Shown piece by piece: positions 44,540 to 54,037 of a stretch of 64,000 nucleotides of DNA. The notes under the pieces were generated by a model. It was not told the DNA's origin. It was given only the letters and a program-made list of their open reading frames with translations, and did not search any database. The first letter of the stretch is position 1, and every line of letters starts with the position of its first letter. A program made the translations under genes and the position numbers. The stretch comes from Falsirhodobacter halotolerans (GTDB taxonomy: Bacteria; Pseudomonadota; Alphaproteobacteria; Rhodobacterales; Rhodobacteraceae), in contig NZ_JALJAZ010000001.1 of NCBI RefSeq assembly GCF_022899245.1, positions 166,501-230,500 of the forward strand. The letters are read 5' to 3'.

Positions 44540-44815
44540 TTGACCGCCTATGTCGCGCTCGGGCTGGATGCGGCACGGTTCTGGGGCGTGACGCCGCGCC
44601 TGTTGAAGCTTGAGATGGATGGCGCAGAGGCGCGTCTACGGCGCGACCGGGAACTGACATGGTGGGGTGCGATGCTGCCCCATCTGAAAAAGCCCGTCCC
44701 GCTGGAGAAGTTCATGGGGCAGAAGGTCGATCCGGCGACGCGAGCTGCGGCGTTCAATGCGGCCTGGGACCGTGTCGATCGGGCGTTCAATCGCAAAGGG
44801 CGTTCGCAGCCTTGA
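44540..44815 (+). CDS. Second tail assembly chaperone (separate or frameshift product)
   Basis: A 91-residue ORF: AYVALGLDAARFWGVTPRLLKLEMDG is typical of the second chaperone found in GTA-like tails. It has a TTG start with TTGGGGAT upstream, or is expressed by a -1 frameshift from the previous gene (its frame is open back through 44501). Its end overlaps the opposite-strand moron by 29 bases. Confidence 0.72.
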   Translation: MTAYVALGLDAARFWGVTPRLLKLEMDGAEARLRRDRELTWWGAMLPHLKKPVPLEKFMGQKVDPATRAAAFNAAWDRVDRAFNRKGRSQP

Positions 44816-45116
44816 TAAGGGGCCCAAGGCTCTTCTTGAGTTCTTGCCCCGCTATCACTTGGTCAGTTTTCCAGATGGGCTCAATAGACGTGTGCCCAGC
44901 CTGCCGGGCCGTGCCATTCAACGCATAGGTCGTGCCACTCGCGCGAATGGTTGCAGCTGATTTCCGGCAGGCCAATACGCCGCTGTCAACGGTAAGTGGC
45001 CAATCAGCCCCATACTCTGCGGCTCCCACTGTATTCTGGTCGCCAGGCGATGCCAGCAAGGCGATCACAAGGATGAATACGAGACCGATGCCCGTGACGT
45101 AGAAGAAGGTTTTCAT
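44787..45116 (-). CDS. DUF2511-like secreted or membrane protein (moron)
   Basis: A 109-residue protein on the minus strand inside the tail module. It begins with one membrane/signal segment (TFFYVTGIGLVFILVIALLA) and continues as a small domain: DWPLTVDSGVLACRKSAATI, then SGTTYALNGTARQAG, recalling YebY/DUF2511 proteins. Composition is lower GC than neighbours. It likely alters the lysogen envelope; function unknown. Confidence 0.65.
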   Translation of the reverse strand: MKTFFYVTGIGLVFILVIALLASPGDQNTVGAAEYGADWPLTVDSGVLACRKSAATIRASGTTYALNGTARQAGHTSIEPIWKTDQVIAGQELKKSLGPLIKAANALCD

Positions 45117-45118
45117 TT

Positions 45119-47428
45119 ATGGCCATCGTTATTGGTGATCTTCGGGCCATTCTTGGCCTTGATACGGCTGCGTTTCAACAAGGTATGGAGCGCGCGCAGG
45201 CTTCGCTGGCCAGCGCCGGAGCGAGCATGCGGCGGGTTGGGCGGCAAATGTCGGTTGCGGTCACTGCGCCCGTCGTGGGGTTCGGTGCCCTGACCGTTCG
45301 CACGGCGGCGCAGTTCGAGCAATCCATGAGCCGCGTCGGGGCCGTGTCCGGAGCGACGGCGGATCAGCTCAACCGCTTGTCCGATCAGGCAAAGGAGCTT
45401 GGCCGCACGACGCAGTTCAGCGCGTCGCAGGCGGCGGATGGCATGTCGTTTCTGGCGATGGCCGGGTTCGACGTGGATCAGATCCTGACGGCCATGCCGG
45501 GAACGCTGCAGCTTGCGGCGGCGGCGCAGATGGATCTGGCGAGTGCTGCGGATACGGCGTCGAACATTCTGTCGGGGTTCGGGAAGGACGTGGGCGAGCT
45601 GAGTCACGTCAATGACGTTCTGGCCAAGACCTTCACCAGCACGAACACCAGCATGCAGCAGCTGGGGGATGCGATGTCCTATGTCGGGCCGATCGCCTCG
45701 ACGGCGGGCGCGGAGTTCGAAGAAGTCTCTGCCGCCATCGGGCTGTTGGGCAATGCCGGTATCCAGGGCGAACGCGCGGGCACCGCCTTGCGGGGATCCT
45801 TGTCGAAGATGCTGCAGCCCACATCGGCGGTCAAACGGCAGATGGATGAGGCGGGTCTCAGCTTTACCGACGCCACAGGCCGTTTACTTCCGCTGGTGGA
45901 TATCATCGAGCAGCTGGAGCCGCATGCGGATGATGCCGCCCTGATGCTGTCGATCTTCGGGCAGGAAGCCGGACCGGGCATGGCGGCACTGGTCGCCCAA
46001 GGCAGCGGGGCGTTGCGTGATCTGACCGGGGAACTGCGCGAAAGCGGCGGCACCGCGGCGCGGATTGCCGACCTGCAGATGGACAACCTGAACGGCCAGA
46101 TTAAAGCGCTGCAATCCGCGTTCGAAGGTCTGCAGCTGGCCATCGCCGATAGTGGTCTTTTGGCGATGATCACCGGCCTGACAAAGCGTCTGACCGAGTT
46201 CGTCCAGAACCTGTCGAACACCAGCCCGAACGTCGTCAAATATGGCGTGGTCATCGGCGGATTGGCGGCTGTGCTTGGGCCGGTGATCATCGCCCTCGGT
46301 CTTATGGCGTCGGCCATCGCGGCCATTGGGGTGCCGATCGCCGGGGCCATTCTCGCCATCAGCGGAATCACCGCCGCCATCGTTGCATTCTGGCCCGAGA
46401 TCGAAAAGGCCGGCGCTGCCGTGTTCGAGTTCGGACGCAATGTCAGTGAGGCGATCCTGGGCATTCTGCCGGAACGGATCAGCTCCGTTCTGCTGGCCCT
46501 GCGGCAAACGATCGTGGACATCTTCACGTCCATCCCGGATTTCATCCGGCATGTGCCGAGCTTGATGGCGGAGTCTTTCGCCACCACCCCGGCGGCGGTT
46601 CTCGGGTTCTTCCGCGACCTGCCGCAGAACATCGTCGATCTGTTCTCGGCGCTGCCCGGCATGATGGCCGAGGTAGGGCGCAACATTCTTGATGGTCTGC
46701 TGGCAGGGTTGCGCGAGAGGTGGGAGGGTGTTCGGGAAAGCGTCACCGGATTTGCGTCCGGCATGGTGGACAGCGTGAAGGAGCGGTTGGGCATCCATTC
46801 CCCGTCCCGCGTGTTTCGCGAGATCGGGCAGAACATCATGCAGGGCCTTGGCCTTGGTGTGACGGACGAGGCAGGGAATGCGGTCGGGGCCATGCAAGTG
46901 GCGACGGACGGTATGGTCGGCAATGCGGCGCAGATCGGCAACGGCTTTGCCAGCATGGAAAGCACCGCATCCTCCGCCTTCCGAGGGCTGATCACCGGCA
47001 CCCAGACAATGGCGGAGACGGTGGGCGTCATCTTGCAGCGCCTGTCCGACCGGTTGCTGGACAGCGCATTTTCAAGCCTGTGGGGCGGCCTTGGCAAAAG
47101 CAGCTGGGGTCAGGCGATCGGCGGTTTCTTCGGGGGCATCGGCGCCAACGCCAATGGTACGAACAACTGGCGTGGGGGGCTGACCTGGGTGAACGAGCGT
47201 GGAGGCGAACTGATGAACCTGCCCAACGGCACCCAGATCATTCCGCATGATGTCTCGAAACGGATGGCGGACAGAATGAACGGACAGCCCATCACCTACG
47301 CACCGTCCTACCATCTGGGTGGCACCGCGACCAAGGAAGACATCTCTCGGCTCAAGAGTGAGATGGCCCGCGATCAGGCGCAGTTCACACAGCGTGTTCA
47401 GGCGTCGTTACAGCGCCCGAGGGGCTGA
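45119..47428 (+). CDS. Tail tape measure protein
   Basis: The 769-residue protein scaffolds the tail tube and sets its length; at about 0.15 nm per residue it predicts a tail near 115 nm. The N-terminal TP901-1-type core is visible: TAAQFEQSMSRVGAVSGATADQ and FLAMAGFDVDQILTAMPGTL. Hydrophobic helices follow at about 370-430 (VIGGLAAVLGPVIIALGLMA), then FREIGQNIMQGLGLGV. C-terminal glycine- and asparagine-rich part. ATG at 45119 lies head-to-head over the moron start. Confidence 0.95.
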   Translation: MAIVIGDLRAILGLDTAAFQQGMERAQASLASAGASMRRVGRQMSVAVTAPVVGFGALTVRTAAQFEQSMSRVGAVSGATADQLNRLSDQAKELGRTTQFSASQAADGMSFLAMAGFDVDQILTAMPGTLQLAAAAQMDLASAADTASNILSGFGKDVGELSHVNDVLAKTFTSTNTSMQQLGDAMSYVGPIASTAGAEFEEVSAAIGLLGNAGIQGERAGTALRGSLSKMLQPTSAVKRQMDEAGLSFTDATGRLLPLVDIIEQLEPHADDAALMLSIFGQEAGPGMAALVAQGSGALRDLTGELRESGGTAARIADLQMDNLNGQIKALQSAFEGLQLAIADSGLLAMITGLTKRLTEFVQNLSNTSPNVVKYGVVIGGLAAVLGPVIIALGLMASAIAAIGVPIAGAILAISGITAAIVAFWPEIEKAGAAVFEFGRNVSEAILGILPERISSVLLALRQTIVDIFTSIPDFIRHVPSLMAESFATTPAAVLGFFRDLPQNIVDLFSALPGMMAEVGRNILDGLLAGLRERWEGVRESVTGFASGMVDSVKERLGIHSPSRVFREIGQNIMQGLGLGVTDEAGNAVGAMQVATDGMVGNAAQIGNGFASMESTASSAFRGLITGTQTMAETVGVILQRLSDRLLDSAFSSLWGGLGKSSWGQAIGGFFGGIGANANGTNNWRGGLTWVNERGGELMNLPNGTQIIPHDVSKRMADRMNGQPITYAPSYHLGGTATKEDISRLKSEMARDQAQFTQRVQASLQRPRG

Positions 47429-47431
47429 CAT

Positions 47432-48022
47432 ATGATACTGACCCGTGATCAATTCTGGGACCGCCTGCGCGTTCGCAGCCTCGACCTGTTTCCGCCCGCC
47501 CTGAAGGTGACCAGCCGGACGGCGGGCGGGCAGGTTATTTCTGCCCGCAGGTTCGGTGAGGATCTCTGGCGCGCCTCGGTGATGCTGGCCCCGCATCATT
47601 ACGGCAGCGGACGGGAGCGGCGCACCTTGCTGGCGCTGGCGCAGCAGCCAGGAATGCAGGTCCTGATCAATGACCCCACCTATGTGGGCCCCAACCGCAC
47701 GGGTGTGACGCTTCAGGCAGTTGCCAGTGACAACCGTACCCTGACGGTTGCGGGCTTGGCGCAGGGTTCTGCGCTGCGACCGGGGGATTACCTGTCGATC
47801 AATCAGGCGCTTTACAGCGTCGTGACGGCAGGTCCCGCAAACGCCCAGGGCCGGGCGACGATCGCGATCATCCCGCATTTGCGTTTCGGCACTCCTGCCG
47901 GGGCCACAGTCGAACTCCGACAGCCCGAAATGCTCGCCGTGGTCGAGAACATCCAGCCCGCGACCTTTGAGGCGGCGATTGCGGGGGCTGCCTCGTTCAC
48001 CATTCAGCAGGTGCATCCATGA
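47432..48022 (+). CDS. Tail tip protein 1 (distal-tail slot)
   Basis: A 196-residue beta-rich protein. It occupies the slot after tape measure where GTA and Rhodobacter siphophages have a distal tail protein (gp12-like). Sequence: RDQFWDRLRVRSLDLFPPAL and the repeated hydrophobic strands typical of tail proteins. Identity inferred mainly from order. Confidence 0.65.
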   Translation: MILTRDQFWDRLRVRSLDLFPPALKVTSRTAGGQVISARRFGEDLWRASVMLAPHHYGSGRERRTLLALAQQPGMQVLINDPTYVGPNRTGVTLQAVASDNRTLTVAGLAQGSALRPGDYLSINQALYSVVTAGPANAQGRATIAIIPHLRFGTPAGATVELRQPEMLAVVENIQPATFEAAIAGAASFTIQQVHP

Positions 48023-48660
48023 GACCCACGTCCCCGGCCCTGACGGCCCACCGCAACCAGCGCAGCAGCGTCCATGCCGAGCACCTGGTCTGGATCGCTG
48101 CGCGCAACCGTGAGGACAATTCCATCGAGACGGTCGGGCTGTGGACCGGCAGCGGCCAGCGGTCATTCACCGTGGACAACGTGGTGCGTCGGTTCAATGG
48201 TGGGTGCATTGCGGACCTTTCCGCCTTGCACGACGAAGCCGGTATTCGGGTCCGGCGCAAAACCCTAACTTTGGCGGGAACGGCAGCCTCCACCGAGACA
48301 GCTTTGCGTATATACGACACCTACAATGCACCCGTCACGATCTGGCGGGCAGAGTTCAATGCGGACAAAAACCTTCTGGCAGCCCCCGAGAGGGTATGGC
48401 GCGGGGTGGTAGAGGCCGCTCCGTTCACGACCGCTGCGATCACCGATGACGGTGTAGCGCTCTGCACCGTTGATCTGACCCTGATATCCGATGCCTGGCG
48501 GCTGACCGTCATGCCGCCCCTCACGAAAGCCGCGGCGACGCAGGGGCTTCGGAACGGGGATCAGGGGCGACGGTATTCCAATGTCCATGACGCGACCGTG
48601 CAGTGGGGCGAAACGCAGCAAGCGCCGAAGAAGCGCAAGAAGTTTCTGGGGATATTCTGA
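48019..48660 (+). CDS. Tail tip protein 2 (hub slot)
   Basis: A 213-residue protein: VWIAARNREDNSIETVGLWT, then LIRIYDTYN-like strand (ALRIYDTYNAPVTIWRAEF) and a basic tail KKRKKFLGIF. It fits the gp13-like hub slot between distal tail protein and the NlpC/P60-like gene. It shares overlaps with both neighbours. Function by position. Confidence 0.65.
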   Translation: MRPTSPALTAHRNQRSSVHAEHLVWIAARNREDNSIETVGLWTGSGQRSFTVDNVVRRFNGGCIADLSALHDEAGIRVRRKTLTLAGTAASTETALRIYDTYNAPVTIWRAEFNADKNLLAAPERVWRGVVEAAPFTTAAITDDGVALCTVDLTLISDAWRLTVMPPLTKAAATQGLRNGDQGRRYSNVHDATVQWGETQQAPKKRKKFLGIF

Positions 48661-49088
48661 TGGATCGCCTTTCGGATTGGCGCGCCCGCCTGGTGGATTA
48701 CCTGACGGAATGGCGCGACGTTCCCTTCGCCTATGGCACCGCCGATTGCTGGATCTTTGCGATGGGCGCGGCACACGCGTGCACGGGGCAAGACCATATC
48801 AGCGGGGTGCGAGACTATGACACCCGAGATGCGGGGCTCTCGCTGCTGCGTGAGATCACTGGGCGCAAGAGCCACGTCGATTTCGTCTACCGCACCTTTG
48901 GGAAGTTGCCGTCGATCTGGCTGGCGATGCCAGGCGATATCGCGACGATCGACACTCACGATGGCATCGGTCTCGGTGTCGTGCAGGGCGATTCCGGGAT
49001 TTATGTGCTGACCGAGCATGATGGATGGCAGGTCGTGCCATTGGAGAAGGCCCGTGGCGTCTACGCCGTGGGGTCGAGGGGGCGCTGA
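48660..49088 (+). CDS. DUF6950/NlpC-P60-like tail protein
   Basis: A 142-residue protein with the DUF6950 motif: WRDVPFAYGTADCWIFAMGA, where the Cys in TADCW corresponds to the NlpC/P60 nucleophile, and a His in the later MPGDIATIDTHDGIGLG region. In tails this peptidase may open the cell wall during DNA entry. The start ATG overlaps the preceding stop. Confidence 0.8.
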   Translation: MDRLSDWRARLVDYLTEWRDVPFAYGTADCWIFAMGAAHACTGQDHISGVRDYDTRDAGLSLLREITGRKSHVDFVYRTFGKLPSIWLAMPGDIATIDTHDGIGLGVVQGDSGIYVLTEHDGWQVVPLEKARGVYAVGSRGR

Positions 49089-52000
49089 TGACATTTCTTG
49101 CCGTTCTGATTGCCGCGCTCGTCTGCGCGTTGCCTGCGCATGCCGGTTTTCTGGCGCCGGTCGTGGGCTGGTTTGCCGCTGGCGGTGTCGTAGCTGGTGC
49201 GGTCGCCAATATAGGCATCGGCCTTGGCCTGTCGCTGGTCGGCCGTGCCATGGCTCCGAAGCAGAAGAAGTCAGGGCCGGGGGCAATCTCGCTGGACGCA
49301 CCCACGTCCGGTGACGGGACGCCACAGACGATCATTCTGGGGCGCCGCGCCGTGGTCGGTCATCGGACATGCCCGGAGTATTCCCGCGCCACCGGCAACG
49401 ACTGGCTGACGATCGTGCGCGATCTGTCGGATGCGCCTGTCCATAAGCTGCGCGCCATCTGGATCGGCAATGACCGTATCGAAATGCCCGAGACGTTTCC
49501 GGCTTGGACCGATCCCGGCGTGTTTCACGAGCCCACCGGAAAATATGCGGGCAAGCTGCGTATCCGGTTTCACGACGGCACGCAGACGGAGGCGGATAAC
49601 TTCCTGATCTGGGCCTATGGAAATCACCCTGATCGTCCTTGGCGGTCGGATATGGCGTTGCGAGGTGTTGCTTACGCCATAATTGAGCTGCGGCGGGACC
49701 AGGAACTCTATCCCGGCGTGCCCGATCTGCTGTTCGAGGTCGATGGCCTGCCACTGCTGGATCCGCGAACTGGACAGAGAGCTTGGTCGGACAACCTCCC
49801 GCTGCTCGCCTACAACGTGATGCGGGGCATCACCCTACCGGACGGTTCAATTTATGGCGGCGGGGTTCCTGCATCCGATCTTCCATTGTCCAGTTGGGCC
49901 CCGGCGATCAGCGAGGCGCAGACGCAGGGATGGCGCGGCGGCCTTGAGGTCAATATCGGGCCGGAGGATTATGACGGCGATGCGCCCTATGAGATCGTCG
50001 AGCATCTGTTGCAGGGATGCGCCGGACAGATCGCCGAAAGCGGTGGCACCTGGCGTGTCCGGATCGGCGGGCCGGGCCTGCCCGTCGCGACGATCACGGA
50101 CCGTGATACCATCGTGACCGAGGATCAGGTGTTCACACCCCATTCCGGCCCCCGTGAAATCTACAACGGCGTCACCGCCCAATACAGCGAGCCGGGGGAG
50201 CGGTGGGAAGGTAAAACCACCCCTCTGCTGCTGGATGATGGCTATGCGGCCCGTGACGGAGGGCGCAATGTCGTGCATCTGACCTATAACGCGGTGACCG
50301 ACAGCGAACAGGTGCAGCAGCTGATCACGATGGCGCTGCACGACAATCGCCGTCAGAGGTCGCACGAACTGTCGCTGCCGCCGGATTATGCGCCGGTCGA
50401 GGTTCTGGATACGCTCTCGTTGCACCTGCCATATGACGGCTATGTCGGCAAACTGGTCGAGGTCGTGGCGGTTCATCGTGACCCTGTCTCGATGACGCAG
50501 CGCGCGCATGTGCGGGAGGTTGATTCTTCGGACTTCACGCCACCCACCGTCGCACCTTTGCCGGTCCAGCCGGTGGTGACGACGCCGCTGGCACCGCTGG
50601 CATTGCCGGGGTGGTCGGTCGAGGTGTTCGCAATCAGGGACAACCAGGACCGCGATCGCCGCCCGGCTGTTCGGATCACGTGGGATCCGCTGCCGGCCGA
50701 AGGCATAGAGTGGCAGATGCGGGTGGCGGGCGACACGACGATCGCAGCACAGGATACGACGCAAGCGGTGGGAGCTGGTCAACTGGTCATCGACAAGGGG
50801 TTGATCCCCGGTGCGCGTATGCAAATCCGCGCCCGTGCGATCATTCGTGTCCGGCCCGCCGCGTGGACTGCCTGGACGACGTTTGAGGTTCCCAAGATCG
50901 GTCTCGGTGAGGACGATATCGGCCAGCAGGTCTGGGATGAGTTCACAGATCTCGCCACCAAGGCGGGGATCGAGACGGTCACGGAGTTCCCGGCCAAGCC
51001 AAGGGCCGATCAGATCGTTCTGAAGATGCCGGAAAAGCGGCTGTATCGGTGGGACGGCACAGCGTGGGTAGAGGACATCTTCGCGGGGATACCGGACGGG
51101 GCGATCGACGCCACCAAGATCGCCCAGGGGCTGGCGCTGATCGAGAACGTGGAGGGCGACACCCTTCCCACGATCCGCACCGCCACCACGATCACCTTCA
51201 AGGGGCGGCTCTACTCGTGGGACGGCACCCGCTACAGCGCCGATGTCCCGGCGGTGAACGTCACTGGCCAGCTGACCAACGATCAGATCGCCGCCGTCGC
51301 GGCGGCGAAGCTGACGGGTCAGATCGGATCGGTGCAGATTGCCGATCGGGCGGTGTCCACGGGCAAGATCGCGGATGCGGCGATCGAGGCGGGGAAACTA
51401 GCGAAGGGCGCGGTCACGGGTGACAAGATCGCGGATGCGGCCCTGTCGCTGTCGAAGTTCGCGGACGGGCTGCGTCCGATCGAGCGGGTCACCTCCCTGC
51501 CGGGGACGCCCCACGTCCTCGGGCGGGTAGTGTCGCTGACCACGGAGGGCGGCAAGCTCTACCGCAACACCGGCAGCGGCTGGACGGCCAGCGTTCCGGC
51601 GGCGGATGTGTCGGGGCAACTCGGCAACGATCAGATTGCGGCCGTCGCGGCGGCCAAGCTGACGGGCCAAATCACCGGCACCCAGATCACCGACCGGGCG
51701 ATCAGCACGGGGAAGATGGCGGCGGGATCGGTCAGCACGGCCATCCTCGCCGCCGGATCGGTGGTGACCGACACGTTGGCCGCTTGGGCGGTCACGGCGG
51801 GCAAGCTGGCGGCGGCCAGCGTCACGGCCTTGGCCTTGGCCGCGAACTCGGTCACGGCGGGGGCGATTGCCGCCAATGCGATCGAGGCGGGGCACATTCG
51901 GGCCGGGGCTATCAGCACCGATGCCTTGGCGGCAAATGCCGTCACGGCCTCCAAGCTGGTGATCACCGACTTCACCAATCTGGTGACCAACGGCATCTTC

Positions 52001-54037
52001 GCCGGGGGATCGTCGGACGGGTGGAACCTCGCCAGCGGGGTGTCGGTCCTGCCGTCCCCCTCCAACGTGCCGTCCGAGTTCGCTCTGCGGATCGACACGA
52101 TGGACGGGGGGCTGAACACCTGGACAAAGCGGATCCCGGTCGCGCCGGGGGACGAGGTGTTCGGCTCGCTCCGGGCGCGGGCCAGCGGCAGCAGCGATCG
52201 GCTGATGACCGTGCGCATGCGTCTGGTCTTCGAGGATGGGAGCGGCAACCAGCTGGAAGCCAATCACCTCTTCACCCAGACGACGCAATCCACCTCGCCG
52301 GTGGTCTTTACCGGCAGCGTGATGGCCCCTCCGGGGGCGGCAGCGTTCTATGTGACGGTGCAGCGGATCTCCAATGATGCGCAGCGATACTACGGTTATC
52401 TCGACAGCGTCACCGTGCGGTGGAAAACCCAAGGCGAACTGATCGTGGACGGGGCGATCACGGCTGCGAAGCTCATGGCCAATGCCGTCACGGCAGCGGC
52501 CATCGCGGCAGGCACGATCACCTCGGCCGAGATCGCCAGTGGGGCCATCACCACGGCCAAGCTGGACGCTCTGGCGGTCACCACGGCCAAGATCACCGCC
52601 TCGGCCATCACCGGGGACAAGATCGCGGCCAACGCCATCACGGCGCGCGAGATCCAGTCGGCCTCGATCAGCACGGCGCTTCTGGCGGCGGGCGCGGTGG
52701 TGGCCGAGAAGATCGCCACCGACGCGGTCACCACGCGGGCCTTGGCCGCGAACAGCGTCAGCGCGAATGCCCTCGCGGCGAACTCGGTCACGGCGGGGGC
52801 GATCGCCGCCAACGCGATCACGGCAGCCAAGATCGCTGCCGGGGCCGTGGGGGCGGAACAGATCGCTGCCAAGGCCATCGCCACGTCGAAGCTGGCCGTC
52901 TCCAACCTGGAGAACCTGTTCGACGGGGCCGATGCGCTGGCCACCAGTCCCTTCCTCCCCACCTCGGGGGCGAATGGCGGGCGCGGCGATTGGTCCAGCG
53001 CGTCGGGCCAGACCGGCTATCGGGGTCAAGCGGCGCTTATGATCGCCGGAGAATGGTCGGGCGTTGCCTATGAGATGCCCTCGTTTCCGGTGACGCCGGG
53101 GGCGGAGTATTTCATCCGCTTCTACGGGGCGCGTGATTCCTCGTGGGATGGACAATCCGCCAACTCCAAACTGCGCATCGGGGATCAGAGCGGGGGCTTC
53201 CTCGCGTCCATCTCCTACGCCGCCGGGGATCTGCCGCACTTCACCACGTCCAACTGGGCGGAACGGAGCGCGGTCTTCAGGGTGCCGGACGGGGTCAACG
53301 CCCTGAACATCACCCTTGGCAATGACGCTACGGCGGGACGGGCCTATCTGGCGGGCTTCGAAATGCGTCTGCGCAACAGCGGCGAGCTGATCGTGGATGG
53401 AGCCATCACGGCGGCCAAGGTCATGGCGGGGGCGATCACCGCCAACGCGATCGCGGCCTCGGCCATCCTCGCCAGCCATCTGGCAGCGGGGTCGGTGACG
53501 GCGAATGCCCTTGCGGCAAACTCGGTCACCGCGCGGGCCATCGCGGCCCGGTCGGTCACGGCGGATGCCATGGCCGCCAACTCGGTCACGGCGCAGAACG
53601 GGGCCATCGGCAATCTGGCGGTGCAGACGCTCAACATTGCAGGCAACGCTGTCACCGTCCCGGTTGCGGCATTCCGGGAACAGAATACAGGGGTGGATTC
53701 CAGCAATAATGAAACGACGGTTCTGAACGCCACGATGCGGAATGAGGGCTATCCGGTCTCGATCACGCTGAACTTCAGCTATTCGTTCGTCCGGGCTGCG
53801 GGGGCCAGCATCCAAGGGTCGGCCTACATCAACCTCTACAAGAACGGCTCGCTGCTGCGGCGCGTCTATTTCGTGCTTTCGGCAGATACCAATCAGTTCG
53901 GCCTGGCCTCATTCAACTATGTGGACACGGACGTGTCCCCGGGCACGGATGTCTATTCATTCCGCAGTCAGGTGAACGGCTTCTCCAACGCGTTCATAGC
54001 GAACACGTATCTCGGTCTTAGTCAGGTGAAGAAATGA
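49088..54037 (+). CDS. J-like tail tip / host-specificity fibre protein
   Basis: A 1,649-residue protein. Layout: a signal-like hydrophobic N terminus (TFLAVLIAALVCALPAHAGF); a hub-like and phage-tail_3 core (about 60-600); fibronectin-like part near 490-620; then from about 700 a long repetitive region of ITA-IAA-AIA-type heptads. Two carbohydrate-binding-like modules (about 960-1110 and 1273-1425) are inserted, each followed by the same sentence ELIVDGAITAAK. The last 120 residues form a beta domain that probably binds the host. Start ATG at 49088 overlaps the preceding stop. Confidence 0.92.
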   Translation: MTFLAVLIAALVCALPAHAGFLAPVVGWFAAGGVVAGAVANIGIGLGLSLVGRAMAPKQKKSGPGAISLDAPTSGDGTPQTIILGRRAVVGHRTCPEYSRATGNDWLTIVRDLSDAPVHKLRAIWIGNDRIEMPETFPAWTDPGVFHEPTGKYAGKLRIRFHDGTQTEADNFLIWAYGNHPDRPWRSDMALRGVAYAIIELRRDQELYPGVPDLLFEVDGLPLLDPRTGQRAWSDNLPLLAYNVMRGITLPDGSIYGGGVPASDLPLSSWAPAISEAQTQGWRGGLEVNIGPEDYDGDAPYEIVEHLLQGCAGQIAESGGTWRVRIGGPGLPVATITDRDTIVTEDQVFTPHSGPREIYNGVTAQYSEPGERWEGKTTPLLLDDGYAARDGGRNVVHLTYNAVTDSEQVQQLITMALHDNRRQRSHELSLPPDYAPVEVLDTLSLHLPYDGYVGKLVEVVAVHRDPVSMTQRAHVREVDSSDFTPPTVAPLPVQPVVTTPLAPLALPGWSVEVFAIRDNQDRDRRPAVRITWDPLPAEGIEWQMRVAGDTTIAAQDTTQAVGAGQLVIDKGLIPGARMQIRARAIIRVRPAAWTAWTTFEVPKIGLGEDDIGQQVWDEFTDLATKAGIETVTEFPAKPRADQIVLKMPEKRLYRWDGTAWVEDIFAGIPDGAIDATKIAQGLALIENVEGDTLPTIRTATTITFKGRLYSWDGTRYSADVPAVNVTGQLTNDQIAAVAAAKLTGQIGSVQIADRAVSTGKIADAAIEAGKLAKGAVTGDKIADAALSLSKFADGLRPIERVTSLPGTPHVLGRVVSLTTEGGKLYRNTGSGWTASVPAADVSGQLGNDQIAAVAAAKLTGQITGTQITDRAISTGKMAAGSVSTAILAAGSVVTDTLAAWAVTAGKLAAASVTALALAANSVTAGAIAANAIEAGHIRAGAISTDALAANAVTASKLVITDFTNLVTNGIFAGGSSDGWNLASGVSVLPSPSNVPSEFALRIDTMDGGLNTWTKRIPVAPGDEVFGSLRARASGSSDRLMTVRMRLVFEDGSGNQLEANHLFTQTTQSTSPVVFTGSVMAPPGAAAFYVTVQRISNDAQRYYGYLDSVTVRWKTQGELIVDGAITAAKLMANAVTAAAIAAGTITSAEIASGAITTAKLDALAVTTAKITASAITGDKIAANAITAREIQSASISTALLAAGAVVAEKIATDAVTTRALAANSVSANALAANSVTAGAIAANAITAAKIAAGAVGAEQIAAKAIATSKLAVSNLENLFDGADALATSPFLPTSGANGGRGDWSSASGQTGYRGQAALMIAGEWSGVAYEMPSFPVTPGAEYFIRFYGARDSSWDGQSANSKLRIGDQSGGFLASISYAAGDLPHFTTSNWAERSAVFRVPDGVNALNITLGNDATAGRAYLAGFEMRLRNSGELIVDGAITAAKVMAGAITANAIAASAILASHLAAGSVTANALAANSVTARAIAARSVTADAMAANSVTAQNGAIGNLAVQTLNIAGNAVTVPVAAFREQNTGVDSSNNETTVLNATMRNEGYPVSITLNFSYSFVRAAGASIQGSAYINLYKNGSLLRRVYFVLSADTNQFGLASFNYVDTDVSPGTDVYSFRSQVNGFSNAFIANTYLGLSQVKK
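51267..51960. repeat. Fibre repeat block 1 in the J-like gene
   Basis: Repeats encode NDQIAAVAAAKLTGQI twice (near 51278 and 51626) and a run of TAGKLAA/ANSVTAGAIAAN units. Each unit is about 30-45 bases and the DNA copies are similar but not identical. Confidence 0.8.
52440..52890. repeat. Fibre repeat block 2 in the J-like gene
   Basis: About fifteen units of the ITAAKIAA/AITTAKL type encoded after ELIVDGAITAAK. They predict a coiled, beta-helix-like shaft. The same ELIVDGAITAAK sentence restarts block 3 at 53383. Confidence 0.85.
53383..53610. repeat. Fibre repeat block 3 in the J-like gene
   Basis: A third, shorter run of AITANAIAASA/NSVTARAIA units, beginning again with ELIVDGAITAAK. 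Confidence 0.8.

Noticed and set aside
51398-53815. 805-codon minus-strand ORF with regular Arg/Asp/Gly repeats
   Set aside because: The repeats only mirror the fibre repeats of the J-like gene on the other strand.
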